A stretch of DNA of 25,494 nt from a virus. Location: positions 1 through 25,494 of the IMG/VR virus record IMGVR_UViG_3300031951_008164; one strand, written 5' to 3'. A program made the translations under genes and the position numbers. Shown piece by piece: positions 9,301 to 16,114 of this stretch; position 1 is the first letter of the stretch; each line of letters begins with the position of its first letter. The notes beneath the pieces were generated by a model, which was given only the letters and a program-made list of their open reading frames with translations, ran no database searches and was not told the DNA's origin.

Positions 9301-9596
9301 TTACGGTTGGACCACCAATCATTGGTCAAACGTATGTTTTGACCTACAATTTGATTTCGGGATCCGCACCAACAAAGGAAATCCATTTTTGGGCGGGATT
9401 GAATGGTGGATTTTTTGTCGCGGGTTCAAGGCCGTCCGACGGATTCATTCCGATCGGTGCAACAAGCGGGACAATCACATTTGTTTGGGGTGGAACCGAT
9501 ACGATTGGACGTTGTTTGTTTCAATTGAAAGCGAACACCAATCCGAATTGGACGGGAACCATGGAAATAAAAATTGGAAACACGGCGTGTCCGTAA
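6327..9596 (+). CDS. Large tail fibre/adhesin-like protein with Ig-like domain, 1089 aa
   Basis: The start is ATG 6327; a TTG at 6309 in frame overlaps the previous stop and is less likely. The protein is almost entirely beta-rich, with Asn, Thr, Gly, aromatic residues and many Cys. Residues about 131-235 match the ASH/HYDIN type of Ig-like fold: IDFGTVTFGTTG, then an INN strand, a WTPASADEILDCQI stretch and a closing KIPLTGISA. The last 120 residues look like a jelly-roll or carbohydrate-binding module (IHFWAGLNGGFFVAGSRPSD). There is no signal peptide. Size, position and beta content fit a tail-tip fibre or receptor-binding protein. The actual receptor and the domain boundaries beyond the Ig-like unit are unknown. 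Confidence 0.6.
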   Translation: MATPRFSIACLNPTPPGIANQLFFKCCGTINCTVTNVHNTALDVTMIKLGWASGLGGNFVSTGISINGVTPWTSNLPINVPVGGSFTVQIEICHIGSSPTNTDIFNFSIDTVQHPTELYQFGFAVVNNLSSYVFPSVIDFGTVTFGTTGQYYFAINNPTIGPLEYNIILDDCFMEPPFNVQISGPNPVVVGGTSMENVLLEWTPASADEILDCQIMVELVCDGISTKIPLTGISAQNCDCLCCDQVEIQTENDLLRPINGFCGTMDLWDRSAVCEQKTIEFGFSYANTLTDGVQIWFNPWLWAFWCDIPSKYPSGSIDGPPPVGWFITFNNATTPIGGGQFNMALIGAGANTMSTKNFNVTFEPTSSTSFRIRFTFFMIEDLEDWTTANLVPNNPKWRRSDIGSVNPPVGGSLLDNLIPSVYNMPKKLCSLFYLRDPNTLVDDQPFECFEEHSISWTGRWYNSGLYGQPSEFINHSFAFERGGTPVTNFSTVQPTTVTFTVTIPPIHVGLNGVIFQVFDETQTNNMVDFLTNYDSSRAEITTIPGTTILNNDLESPSAITPLGGGVYQITANVGTGINPSGVYRIAAIVYAADLATVNTFISDALVVSQTPDLNCDGCGIAAKISEFQQYFQANETRCVQPVAKERINHHLIISNGGIKDCLAEWGAAVPEFVQYMTNITLNVYRRVQDFPNVGQTTFFIWQTFQSNRIVGFPGNWQNLGDMIVTDDGSQIEINFPTRVRWESTPFDGTSIMTANTATYMNRTSAGPLGPVYVGTLGITNDWRSEEIFLEYKFRFDFSSLFGQPYIQNQILAFKIQPIENEADNSGYSNILTNTWIEGLNPSTGSWETIDGTICPSDWDGIRVKYEANQNGDFIFFMNPLGSGIPQLSESEFNASPFGFPTLNDTISIDPDFSNGGVATAELNPALLTNGSWEMCGLISIPPAVFVCKYFEQVICQAGSAALACAVPSAGVANLVAVNATNGRYRQIVFSDVTVGPPIIGQTYVLTYNLISGSAPTKEIHFWAGLNGGFFVAGSRPSDGFIPIGATSGTITFVWGGTDTIGRCLFQLKANTNPNWTGTMEIKIGNTACP

Positions 9597-9620
9597 ACAA
9601 AAACAACGTAAATTTGAAAC

Positions 9621-10676
9621 ATGGCCGAATTGTTCGATTCATATATCAACCCAAACAACCCGTCGGAGGTGTATTGTGATTTGACGGTGATCCGCGATTG
9701 TGCGGAACCAAACACCCGATTGTTGTGTTCCACGGTCCAAATTTTTTGTGGATCAAACACGTTTTGTTCCAATTTGATCGTTGGGAATGGTTTGGTCATG
9801 TGCGATTGTGGGGATTCATGGAATTGTAATTTGTGCGGAAACGACGGTCCGTTTTGGATCCCATTTCAAAATGGGGATTCGTACACATTCCAATTTCAGC
9901 AACCCCAAACAATCGTGGACAAAAATGACGGTTGGGCCGCCAATGGAACATCATGGTCGTCCAACGCACAATTCACAATCACAACATGTTGTGGAAAGGA
10001 AATTGAAATCAACGATCGAACATTTGGTTCCATTGTGATCAATCAATTCATTGGTGAATTCCAAACAACCCAGGTTGGAGGAACGGCCACCATTTCACCG
10101 ATCCAACAAATTCAATTTGATTTGTACGCGATCGCGGAATTGTTGATTTCCATGGGTTACGATCCATGTTTTTATTTCAATTTTTGTTTTGTAACCAAAG
10201 GAGCCGAGGACAAAGAATGTTTTTGTTCGGAACCGTTCAAATTGGAGGTTTGCGCGGACAAAAAACAATCGGTGTTGATCGAATCACAATATTCGGGGAC
10301 GGATTGTTTCGGTTTGTATTACGGGACCAATTTCACCCAAACATGGGGTGGTTTGCCGTTCCCCTATTCAAACCAAATTCGGATCCCATGCGCGTTTGAA
10401 CAAACAAATTTCAACATCACCAAATCAATCATTGACACGTCGCAGAAAACGACGGCGTCCCAGGTTTGCGAAAATTGGGAAATGAACACGTTCCCGATTC
10501 CGCAGACGTTCGCCAAATTGTTGGCGTCAATTGTTGCGGGTGCGGACATCATGATCGACGGCGTTGAATATCAAACAAGCGGTGAAATCGCGAAAAACAA
10601 CGAAATTGGATCCCGTTGGTGGACCACAATCAAATTCGAACATTGCGAATGTTCCAAATCATTGACATGTTTATGA
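9621..10676 (+). CDS. Cysteine-rich tail-associated protein, 351 aa
   Basis: It starts MAELFDSYINPNNPSEVYCD and carries 22 cysteines in 351 residues, often as CxC, CC or closely spaced pairs (LVMCDCGDSWNCNLCG, HCECSKSLTC at the end). The rest is beta-rich, with many aromatic residues and no membrane segment. I recognise no family. It follows the large fibre-like gene and overlaps the portal start by four bases, so it is probably a tail-tip or fibre-associated virion part. The density of cysteine suggests disulfide cross-linking or bound metal. ATG 9621 follows a short A-rich leader. Confidence 0.55.
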   Translation: MAELFDSYINPNNPSEVYCDLTVIRDCAEPNTRLLCSTVQIFCGSNTFCSNLIVGNGLVMCDCGDSWNCNLCGNDGPFWIPFQNGDSYTFQFQQPQTIVDKNDGWAANGTSWSSNAQFTITTCCGKEIEINDRTFGSIVINQFIGEFQTTQVGGTATISPIQQIQFDLYAIAELLISMGYDPCFYFNFCFVTKGAEDKECFCSEPFKLEVCADKKQSVLIESQYSGTDCFGLYYGTNFTQTWGGLPFPYSNQIRIPCAFEQTNFNITKSIIDTSQKTTASQVCENWEMNTFPIPQTFAKLLASIVAGADIMIDGVEYQTSGEIAKNNEIGSRWWTTIKFEHCECSKSLTCL

Positions 10677-12598
10677 CGATCGAGCAAATCCCCCAAATAT
10701 TGGGCGACGATAAATTCCGTCCAAGGAAATCCGAACATTGGAACAAAGTTCGGGAAACCATGTTTGTCCACACCCGTGGCAAAAATCCCGAACATATTTT
10801 GACCGCCCGTCGTCCGAATGAGGATCCCGACGTTCAAAAATATCGTTTGTCCATTTACGAACCAATCACAAAGGGTTCAATGAATCGGGCGATCGACAAA
10901 TTGTTCCGCATATTTCAAAACGCCAATTTTTCGATCCAAGTGTCGGACGAATTGAACACATACATGTCGGAACGCAAATTCGACGGTCAATTTTTTTATT
11001 CGTACATTCAAAAATTCGTGGTTCGTCGCATGATCGAAGATCCGAACGGATTTTTGGTTTGGATCCCCGTGGGGCCAGGATTGAACGATCCGTCCGTCAA
11101 AGTTGACGTGGAACCGTTGTTGATCATGTCGGACCAAATCAAATTTTTGTCCCATGACATGATCACATGGATCGCAGAGGACGAACGATCAACGATCCGT
11201 GAAAATGGAAAGTTGGTTGAAAATGGTCGCGTGTTTTATACATTGACCAACATGGGATTTTTCCGTCATTCACAATTCGGGAATTCGATCGACAAAAAAT
11301 TCGACACGGTGATCATTTACGAACACAACATGGGGGTTTGTCCCGCCATTGTGTTGGGCGGTGATTTGACCGACGATCATTTTTTCGAATCTTATTTTTC
11401 CGCGTTTGTTCCATTTGCCAATGAAGCGATCCGACAATATTCGGATTGGACCGCGGTCATGACCACGTCGGCGTTCCCGTATCGGGAGGAAGTCGCGGAA
11501 ACATGTGACGCGAAAGGTTGTCGCGACGGTGTCGTGTACAATTCCGACCGTGACGAACATGACACATGTTCAAAGTGTAAAGGAACGGGACGCGTGATTT
11601 CGCGATCACCATTTGGTGTTTTCCTCCGTGAAAAGGGGAACGCGGCGTTGGGAACCGATTCGGGATCCAATGAACCAATGGTTCGATTCATTTCACCCGC
11701 CGTTGACATTATCAAATATTCGGGCGAAGCGTGGGAAACGTTATTGAAAAAAGCGGAGGAATCGTTGCATTTGAACACGATCGACGAGGCCCAAAGCGGA
11801 ACCGCCAAACAAATCGATCGGGAGGATTCGTTTTCCCAATTGACCAAGATTTCAAACAACATTTTCGACGAAATCATTTTCAAATCGTTGGTGTTTATTG
11901 AAAAATATCGAAACGTGATCACCCCAATGGATCCCGTTATCGTCAAACCAATTTCGTTTTCCATGAAAACCGAATCGGATTTGATTGACGAATTGAACAA
12001 GTTGACGGACAAAAACGCACCGATCGCGTTTTTGGTGGAATCCACCAAAGATTTGGCGCGGAAACGTTTTTCGGGAAACAAATCGGTTTCGCGAATGGTT
12101 GAAATATTGGTGTCATTCGATCCAATATATCATTTGAACACCAAGGACAAACAAATGTTGTTGGCGTCGGGAACGATCCGAAAGGAGGATTTGTTGAAAT
12201 CGTTGTTCGCTTACAAAACATTGACCGCCATGGTCGCAGACAATGGAACCGAGTTTTTGGAACAACCGTTGTCGGTGATCTTTGCAGAGTTGGACCGCCG
12301 TTTGGCCCCGATCATTTTGTCGTATATCCCCAAAACCGTGATTGACATCAACGACGATTCCGCAGACACGGGAACCCAGGACACGGAATTGGCGCGTCAA
12401 CGTGCCGAGGCCCAAGCCAATTTGAAAGGAACCGTGGGTGGTGTTCAAGGTATTTTACAAATTCAACAATCGGTGGCCCAAGGGATCACCAAAAGGGAGG
12501 CCGCCATTTCATTGTTGGAAACCATTTATGGTTTCGACACGGACACGGCGAATCGATTGTTGGGTGATCCAATTGACATTCAACCACCAACCGCGTGA
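10673..12598 (+). CDS. Portal protein with zinc-ribbon-like insertion, 641 aa
   Basis: ATG 10673 sits in an ATGA overlap with the previous stop and is preferred over in-frame upstream ATG and TTG codons. The protein would form the dodecameric ring at one capsid vertex through which DNA enters and leaves. Support: a helical N-terminus, a central region with FANEAIRQYSDWTAVM, a clip/wing-like part around residues 340-400 with ESLHLNTIDEAQSGTAKQID, and a long helical C-terminus ending in GGVQGILQIQQSVAQG and REAAISLLETIYGFD, typical of portals. Residues 278-302 hold C-x4-C-x15-C-x2-C followed by KGTGR, like a DnaJ-type zinc ribbon. The MuF gene downstream fits the usual portal-MuF pairing. Confidence 0.8.
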   Translation: MTIEQIPQILGDDKFRPRKSEHWNKVRETMFVHTRGKNPEHILTARRPNEDPDVQKYRLSIYEPITKGSMNRAIDKLFRIFQNANFSIQVSDELNTYMSERKFDGQFFYSYIQKFVVRRMIEDPNGFLVWIPVGPGLNDPSVKVDVEPLLIMSDQIKFLSHDMITWIAEDERSTIRENGKLVENGRVFYTLTNMGFFRHSQFGNSIDKKFDTVIIYEHNMGVCPAIVLGGDLTDDHFFESYFSAFVPFANEAIRQYSDWTAVMTTSAFPYREEVAETCDAKGCRDGVVYNSDRDEHDTCSKCKGTGRVISRSPFGVFLREKGNAALGTDSGSNEPMVRFISPAVDIIKYSGEAWETLLKKAEESLHLNTIDEAQSGTAKQIDREDSFSQLTKISNNIFDEIIFKSLVFIEKYRNVITPMDPVIVKPISFSMKTESDLIDELNKLTDKNAPIAFLVESTKDLARKRFSGNKSVSRMVEILVSFDPIYHLNTKDKQMLLASGTIRKEDLLKSLFAYKTLTAMVADNGTEFLEQPLSVIFAELDRRLAPIILSYIPKTVIDINDDSADTGTQDTELARQRAEAQANLKGTVGGVQGILQIQQSVAQGITKREAAISLLETIYGFDTDTANRLLGDPIDIQPPTA

Positions 12599-12600
12599 TC

Positions 12601-12801
12601 ATGGAACAATTGAAACAATGTAAATTTGGAATGTGGACGTGTACAAACAACGTCACGTCATTTTGTAATACATGCGACGACGGTGACAATTACGAATGTT
12701 TTGAACCCGAATTCCAACGTCGTCAAAAGTTAAAAAAGGAACAAAAACAACAACGAAAACAACATGGCGGAATTCACGGACGAAATCATTCGGATCATTG
12801 A
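12601..12801 (+). CDS. Small cysteine-rich protein, possible zinc finger, 66 aa
   Basis: ATG 12601 lies two bases after the portal stop; a GTG at 12595 in frame is an alternative. Cysteines at 7, 14, 22, 25 and 33 (KQCKFGMWTC, then FCNTCDDGDNYEC) suggest a small metal-binding knuckle. The C-terminal half is a Lys/Gln/Arg-rich helix and then a His-rich end. The last 38 bases overlap the MuF gene in another frame. Similar small Cys-rich frames are common between phage structural genes, but I cannot name this one. Confidence 0.6.
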   Translation: MEQLKQCKFGMWTCTNNVTSFCNTCDDGDNYECFEPEFQRRQKLKKEQKQQRKQHGGIHGRNHSDH

Positions 12802-14566
12802 AAAAAAGGATCGGACGATTGAAACGATCAACGACGATTTGTTCCAATCATTGGATCCAACCCAACAAACGATTTTTGAAGCGGTGAAAAAACACATCGC
12901 CAAAATGAAAACCCAGGACGGGAAAATCATTTTCGACGATACGAACACGGACATGGTCAACGAGATCGACCAAGTGATCGCCAACGCAATCAAAAAATCA
13001 AAATATCCCCAATCGGTTCGAAATTATTTGTCCGATTGGAACACGATCAACAAATTCAATTTTGACGTCCACCGTGACGTGAATGAATTGTCACAAAAGG
13101 AATTGGAGGATTTGATCAATCCGATCCAAAAACAAATGACCGAACAAACATTGACGGGATTGACGGGTTCGGGTGTCAACACAAATTTCATTGAACCCGT
13201 TCGCCAAGGTATTTTTCAAAATGTGGTGGCGGGAACATCGATCACCGATTTGGAAAAATATTTGACAACGTACATTTTGGGAAATCCCAATGTGGACGGT
13301 TTGTTGTCCCGTTATGTGAAACAAGTTAGTCGGGACGCGTTGAACCAATACGACGGCCAAGTCAACGCCAAGATCGCGGAGGAATTCGGATTGGACGCGT
13401 TTCGATACGTCGGTTCGTTGATCGACGATTCACGTCCCCAATGTCGTCGTTGGGTCAACATGCGGGTGATCCAAAAATCCGAGTTGAACAACGAGTTGAA
13501 TTGGGCCACATCAAACGGGACGGGAATGATCCCAGGAACGAACGCGGAAAATTTCGCGGTGTTTCGTGGCGGTTACAATTGCAGACATTCGGCGATCCCG
13601 TTCAAATTGACCAAATCACAACGCGAACAATTGGGAATGGAGGCGGAAAAAACCGAGGAAAAACAAACAACCAAGGTTGACGATCAAATCGCAGAGGTAA
13701 AAAAGGACAATAAAACGACCCAAAAGGAATTCGACCAAGCGGTGGCCAAAAAACAATTGAATGACGAATATTTCATTTCGTCCCAATCGCCACAAATCAA
13801 CAAAGCGTTTTTTGATTTGATCGCCGACCAAGACGGGGCCGCGGAAATCGCCGCAGAGTTCAACACGATTTCGGGTTTGGTTTCCGCAACCGAGGCAACC
13901 AACCCACAATCCAAATCCAAATTGTTCGACAACAAACCCAAGATCAACAAATACAATGTTTTCAAATTGGGAAAGGGTGTCGGCGGCGCGTGTGGAATTG
14001 ACAACAAATGTTGTTTGGTCAAAGTAGGGAAAGGACAAACAATCATTGGTCGTTCATACGACGACGAATTCAAGATCGCCACCGAAAAAATGGAGGAATG
14101 GCACAAAAAAAATGTTCCCAATGGTCGCATTGGAACCAATTCAAAAGGTCAAAAAGTTTACGCGGACGAACAAGGTTACACGATCGCGGCAATTGATAAA
14201 AATGGGAAACCCCGATTTTTCACCATGTCGTCATTGTCGGAGGCCATGGACAAAAATGTCGCCCCAACCGTGACCCATGAATTCGCCCATTTGATCCACA
14301 ACAAAGTGGATCCGAAATCATTCGCGGGAATGGGTGATCGTGTAAAAATCAAAGATTTGGCCGCCCAATTGGGTGTCAAATTAAGCGACGCCCCAACCAC
14401 ATACGGATCAACCAATTGGTCCGAGTTTTGGACCGAATCATGGACCGCTTACACATACGCCCCAAAATGGTTTGAAACGGAACACAACGCCGCGTTCAAG
14501 TTATTCGAAAAATTATTGGACGAATATCAAATCGACCCGAAAACAATCAAACAATTCACAAAATGA
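12764..14566 (+). CDS. MuF head morphogenesis protein fused to anthrax-lethal-factor-like metallopeptidase, 600 aa
   Basis: Residues 1-180 are helical. Residues about 190-285 form a Phage Mu F-type domain: SRDALNQYDGQVNAKIAEEF, then SLIDDSRPQCRRW with Cys227, then GGYNCRHSAIPF with Cys273. These minor head proteins bind the portal and may enter the host with DNA. A charged linker (about 286-340) leads to a second region with paired cysteines (ACGIDNKCC), and then a zinc peptidase: HEFAH at 505-509, TYGSTN with Tyr547, and SEFWTES with Glu554. From memory, anthrax lethal factor has HEFGH at 686-690, Tyr728 and Glu735, with the same spacings (49 from first His to Glu, 7 from Tyr to Glu). MuF proteins with C-terminal toxin domains are a known class in temperate phages. 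The fused domain could instead be a maturation protease. Confidence 0.82.
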   Translation: MAEFTDEIIRIIEKKDRTIETINDDLFQSLDPTQQTIFEAVKKHIAKMKTQDGKIIFDDTNTDMVNEIDQVIANAIKKSKYPQSVRNYLSDWNTINKFNFDVHRDVNELSQKELEDLINPIQKQMTEQTLTGLTGSGVNTNFIEPVRQGIFQNVVAGTSITDLEKYLTTYILGNPNVDGLLSRYVKQVSRDALNQYDGQVNAKIAEEFGLDAFRYVGSLIDDSRPQCRRWVNMRVIQKSELNNELNWATSNGTGMIPGTNAENFAVFRGGYNCRHSAIPFKLTKSQREQLGMEAEKTEEKQTTKVDDQIAEVKKDNKTTQKEFDQAVAKKQLNDEYFISSQSPQINKAFFDLIADQDGAAEIAAEFNTISGLVSATEATNPQSKSKLFDNKPKINKYNVFKLGKGVGGACGIDNKCCLVKVGKGQTIIGRSYDDEFKIATEKMEEWHKKNVPNGRIGTNSKGQKVYADEQGYTIAAIDKNGKPRFFTMSSLSEAMDKNVAPTVTHEFAHLIHNKVDPKSFAGMGDRVKIKDLAAQLGVKLSDAPTTYGSTNWSEFWTESWTAYTYAPKWFETEHNAAFKLFEKLLDEYQIDPKTIKQFTK

Positions 14567-14754
14567 CAATTGAAAAAATGACCGAATTGGCGGAAATGAC
14601 AAACATGGCCGCCATGAATGACGACATTGAAACATTGAAAAAAATCAAATCGATCATTGACAACGACAACACCGAGGAATTCAAATCAAACATGGGTGAC
14701 GAATGGTTTTATTCGTCATTGACGTCCGCGCAAATCAACGCGTTGGAATCATGA
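14563..14754 (+). CDS. Small acidic protein overlapping the MuF-peptidase gene, 63 aa
   Basis: ATG 14563 overlaps the MuF stop (ATGA), giving tight translational coupling. The product is helical and acidic (MTELAEMTNMAAMNDDIETL, later FKSNMGDEWFYSSLTSAQIN), with no Cys, signal peptide or membrane segment. I recognise no family. In MuF polymorphic toxin loci an immunity gene often follows the toxin directly, and this gene has the right position, size and charge. A small head-completion or structural role is equally possible on present evidence. Its stop overlaps a further in-frame ATG at 14751. Confidence 0.6.
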   Translation: MTIEKMTELAEMTNMAAMNDDIETLKKIKSIIDNDNTEEFKSNMGDEWFYSSLTSAQINALES

Positions 14755-14770
14755 ATTTGACGTATATTTG
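14743..14770 (+). promoter_or_regulatory. Promoter-like site, copy 2 of TTTGACGTAnnTTTG
   Basis: TATATTTG at 14763-14770 matches the Bacteroidota -7 box. TTG at 14743-14745 lies 17 bases upstream. The 14-base word TTGACGTATATTTG (14757-14770) is repeated exactly at 22408-22421. Transcription would begin near 14777, ten bases before ATG 14787, and would drive the 98-residue gene, the scaffold and perhaps the capsid gene. Confidence 0.6.
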
Positions 14771-14786
14771 TGAAAACAACAAACAA

Positions 14787-15083
14787 ATGGAAAAAATCCG
14801 AATTCAAAACATCAAAACGGGCCAGGTGTCCGAAATTACAAAAACGGCGTGGGACCTATTAAAAAAAGGCGGACGATCAAAAGTTTTTGACGTGATCCCA
14901 ACCCAAAATGAACCCGTGAAATTTGTCGTTCCCGTAGAGGAAACAACAATTGTTGAAACGATCGTTGAATCACCAATCGCGGACGAACCACAAACGGAAT
15001 TTGTTGACATTGATCAACCAACCGCCGAGGAAACAAACGAGGAATCCGCACCCAAAAAACGCGGTCCAAAATCTAACAAATAA
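14787..15083 (+). CDS. Unknown head-region protein with acidic tail, 98 aa
   Basis: ATG 14787 is preferred because it follows the promoter box and an A-rich leader. ATG 14751 is in frame, overlaps the previous stop and would add 12 residues, but would put the promoter inside the gene. The N-terminal half (IRIQNIKTGQVSEITKTAWD, then LLKKGGRSKVFDVI) looks like a small folded domain. The second half is low-complexity, rich in Glu, Val, Thr and Pro, and ends in a basic APKKRGPKSNK. Similar short proteins with disordered acidic tails sit beside scaffold genes in other phages, but I do not recognise this one. It is separated from the scaffold-like gene by 14 bases. Confidence 0.65.
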   Translation: MEKIRIQNIKTGQVSEITKTAWDLLKKGGRSKVFDVIPTQNEPVKFVVPVEETTIVETIVESPIADEPQTEFVDIDQPTAEETNEESAPKKRGPKSNK

Positions 15084-15097
15084 AAAAACAACGACCC

Positions 15098-15940
15098 ATG
15101 TCAAAGATTGAAACATTTTTGAAAAAAATCGGTGTCCCAGGTGACGCGATTTCAAAATTGACCGCCGAGGACGACACAACACCAATCGAGGAAATCGCCA
15201 CATCATTCAAGGCCGTCCAACGTGACGTGTTGAAAAATGATCCCGAATTCATTCAACCCATAAAGGACGAAATCCGCGGATCCGAATTGTCCAAGATCGA
15301 ACACAAATTGAAAAAAACGTTCAATTTACCGTCCGAGGAAATAAAGGACAAAAAGTTCGACGAAATCATTTCGATCGCATACGACCGCGCGTCCAAGGCA
15401 ACCGCCCAAGGCGCGGAGGAAATCCAAAAAAAGTTGATCGAATTGTCCAATGAAAACAAACGATTGTTGGAGGACGTGATCCCCGCCAAAGAAAACGAGG
15501 CCAAAAACCAAATCAAAACATTCAAACGTGAATCGATCATTTCCCAAGCGATCGCCAAACGTCAATTGATTGTTTCGGCGGACGTGGTGAACCCCGCGGT
15601 TCGTTCATTTTTGGACAACAATTTCAACGTTGACGTTGACGACAATGGTCAATTGGTGGTCAAGACAAAAAATAATTTGAACCCATTGAACCAGGACGGG
15701 ACGAAAATCGTTACCTTTGACGAAATATTGGATTCGCATTTGGCCCAATTGGGGGTGATCAAACAATCAAATGGATCACCGAACAATCCACCAATGAATC
15801 CAAAAGGAACGCCGCCCAACCCCGCATACAACGGAGGCAACGACGGACCGAAATATCAATTGGCGGGTCTTAAAAAGGCCCAACAAAACGCCGAGGAATT
15901 GACCAAAATGAAAACATTCGGTCAAGGATCCGCAGAATAA
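15098..15940 (+). CDS. Putative capsid scaffolding protein, 280 aa
   Basis: The protein is mainly charged helix, with a likely coiled coil around residues 100-150 (GAEEIQKKLIELSNENKRLL). It then has a small mixed domain (FLDNNFNVDVDDNGQLVVKT) and a Pro/Asn/Gly-rich flexible stretch near 225-255. It ends in a basic-acidic helix (LKKAQQNAEELTKMK). Position directly before the major capsid gene, overall helical content and a short helical C-terminus match internal scaffolding proteins, which guide procapsid assembly and are then removed. No protease domain is visible. The start at 15098 follows an A-rich leader. A 174-base non-coding stretch separates it from the capsid gene. Confidence 0.7.
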   Translation: MSKIETFLKKIGVPGDAISKLTAEDDTTPIEEIATSFKAVQRDVLKNDPEFIQPIKDEIRGSELSKIEHKLKKTFNLPSEEIKDKKFDEIISIAYDRASKATAQGAEEIQKKLIELSNENKRLLEDVIPAKENEAKNQIKTFKRESIISQAIAKRQLIVSADVVNPAVRSFLDNNFNVDVDDNGQLVVKTKNNLNPLNQDGTKIVTFDEILDSHLAQLGVIKQSNGSPNNPPMNPKGTPPNPAYNGGNDGPKYQLAGLKKAQQNAEELTKMKTFGQGSAE

Positions 15941-15989
15941 AAAACGGGCCGTCGGGCCAAAACGAAATCCACGGGTTCGCCAAACCAAA

Positions 15990-16070
15990 ATGGCAAACAA
16001 CGGGGAACCGACCCATTTCGGAATGATCACATTTTTGTGTGGTTGTGACGTCATGGGTTTCGTGTTTTAG
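15990..16070 (+). CDS. Possible 26-aa leader peptide, low support
   Basis: ATG 15990 follows an A-rich run and gives MANNGEPTHFGMITFLCGCD and six more residues, ending in TAG at 16068-16070. Codon use is like that of the window, but it would be the only gene here with a TAG stop. It could be an unrecognised tiny protein or chance. Confidence 0.22.
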   Translation: MANNGEPTHFGMITFLCGCDVMGFVF

Positions 16071-16089
16071 GACCCCACCAAAATCAAAA

Positions 16090-16114
16090 AAGTTAAACCA
16101 AAAAAAAAAACATC
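16090..16114 (+). promoter_or_regulatory. A-rich leader of the major capsid gene
   Basis: AAGTTAAAC at 16090-16098 is followed by a long A run and the capsid ATG. The same word, again followed by A runs, precedes the tail tube gene at 17183-17191. There is no Shine-Dalgarno site. A-rich leaders are the normal strong translation signal in Bacteroidota. Confidence 0.45.

Larger units (their letters stand above)
15941..16114 (+). other. Intergenic leader between scaffold and major capsid genes
   Basis: This 174-base stretch has no long gene. It contains short inverted repeats (GGCC with GGCC near 15946-15957, and GGTTC pairing with GAACC between about 15974 and 16010) and one 26-codon frame. 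It contains no CT dinucleotide at all. It ends in an A-rich leader. A long leader before the most heavily expressed gene may carry a promoter or a stabilising structure. I found no clear TAnnTTTG box. Confidence 0.5.

Noticed and set aside
9609-9616. TAAATTTG box before the 351-residue gene
   Set aside because: There is no TTG at proper spacing, and it is only four bases before the ATG.
10616-10672. Longer N-terminus for the portal from an upstream TTG or ATG
   Set aside because: The ATGA overlap at 10673 is the pattern used throughout the window, and the added residues are shadow of the previous gene.
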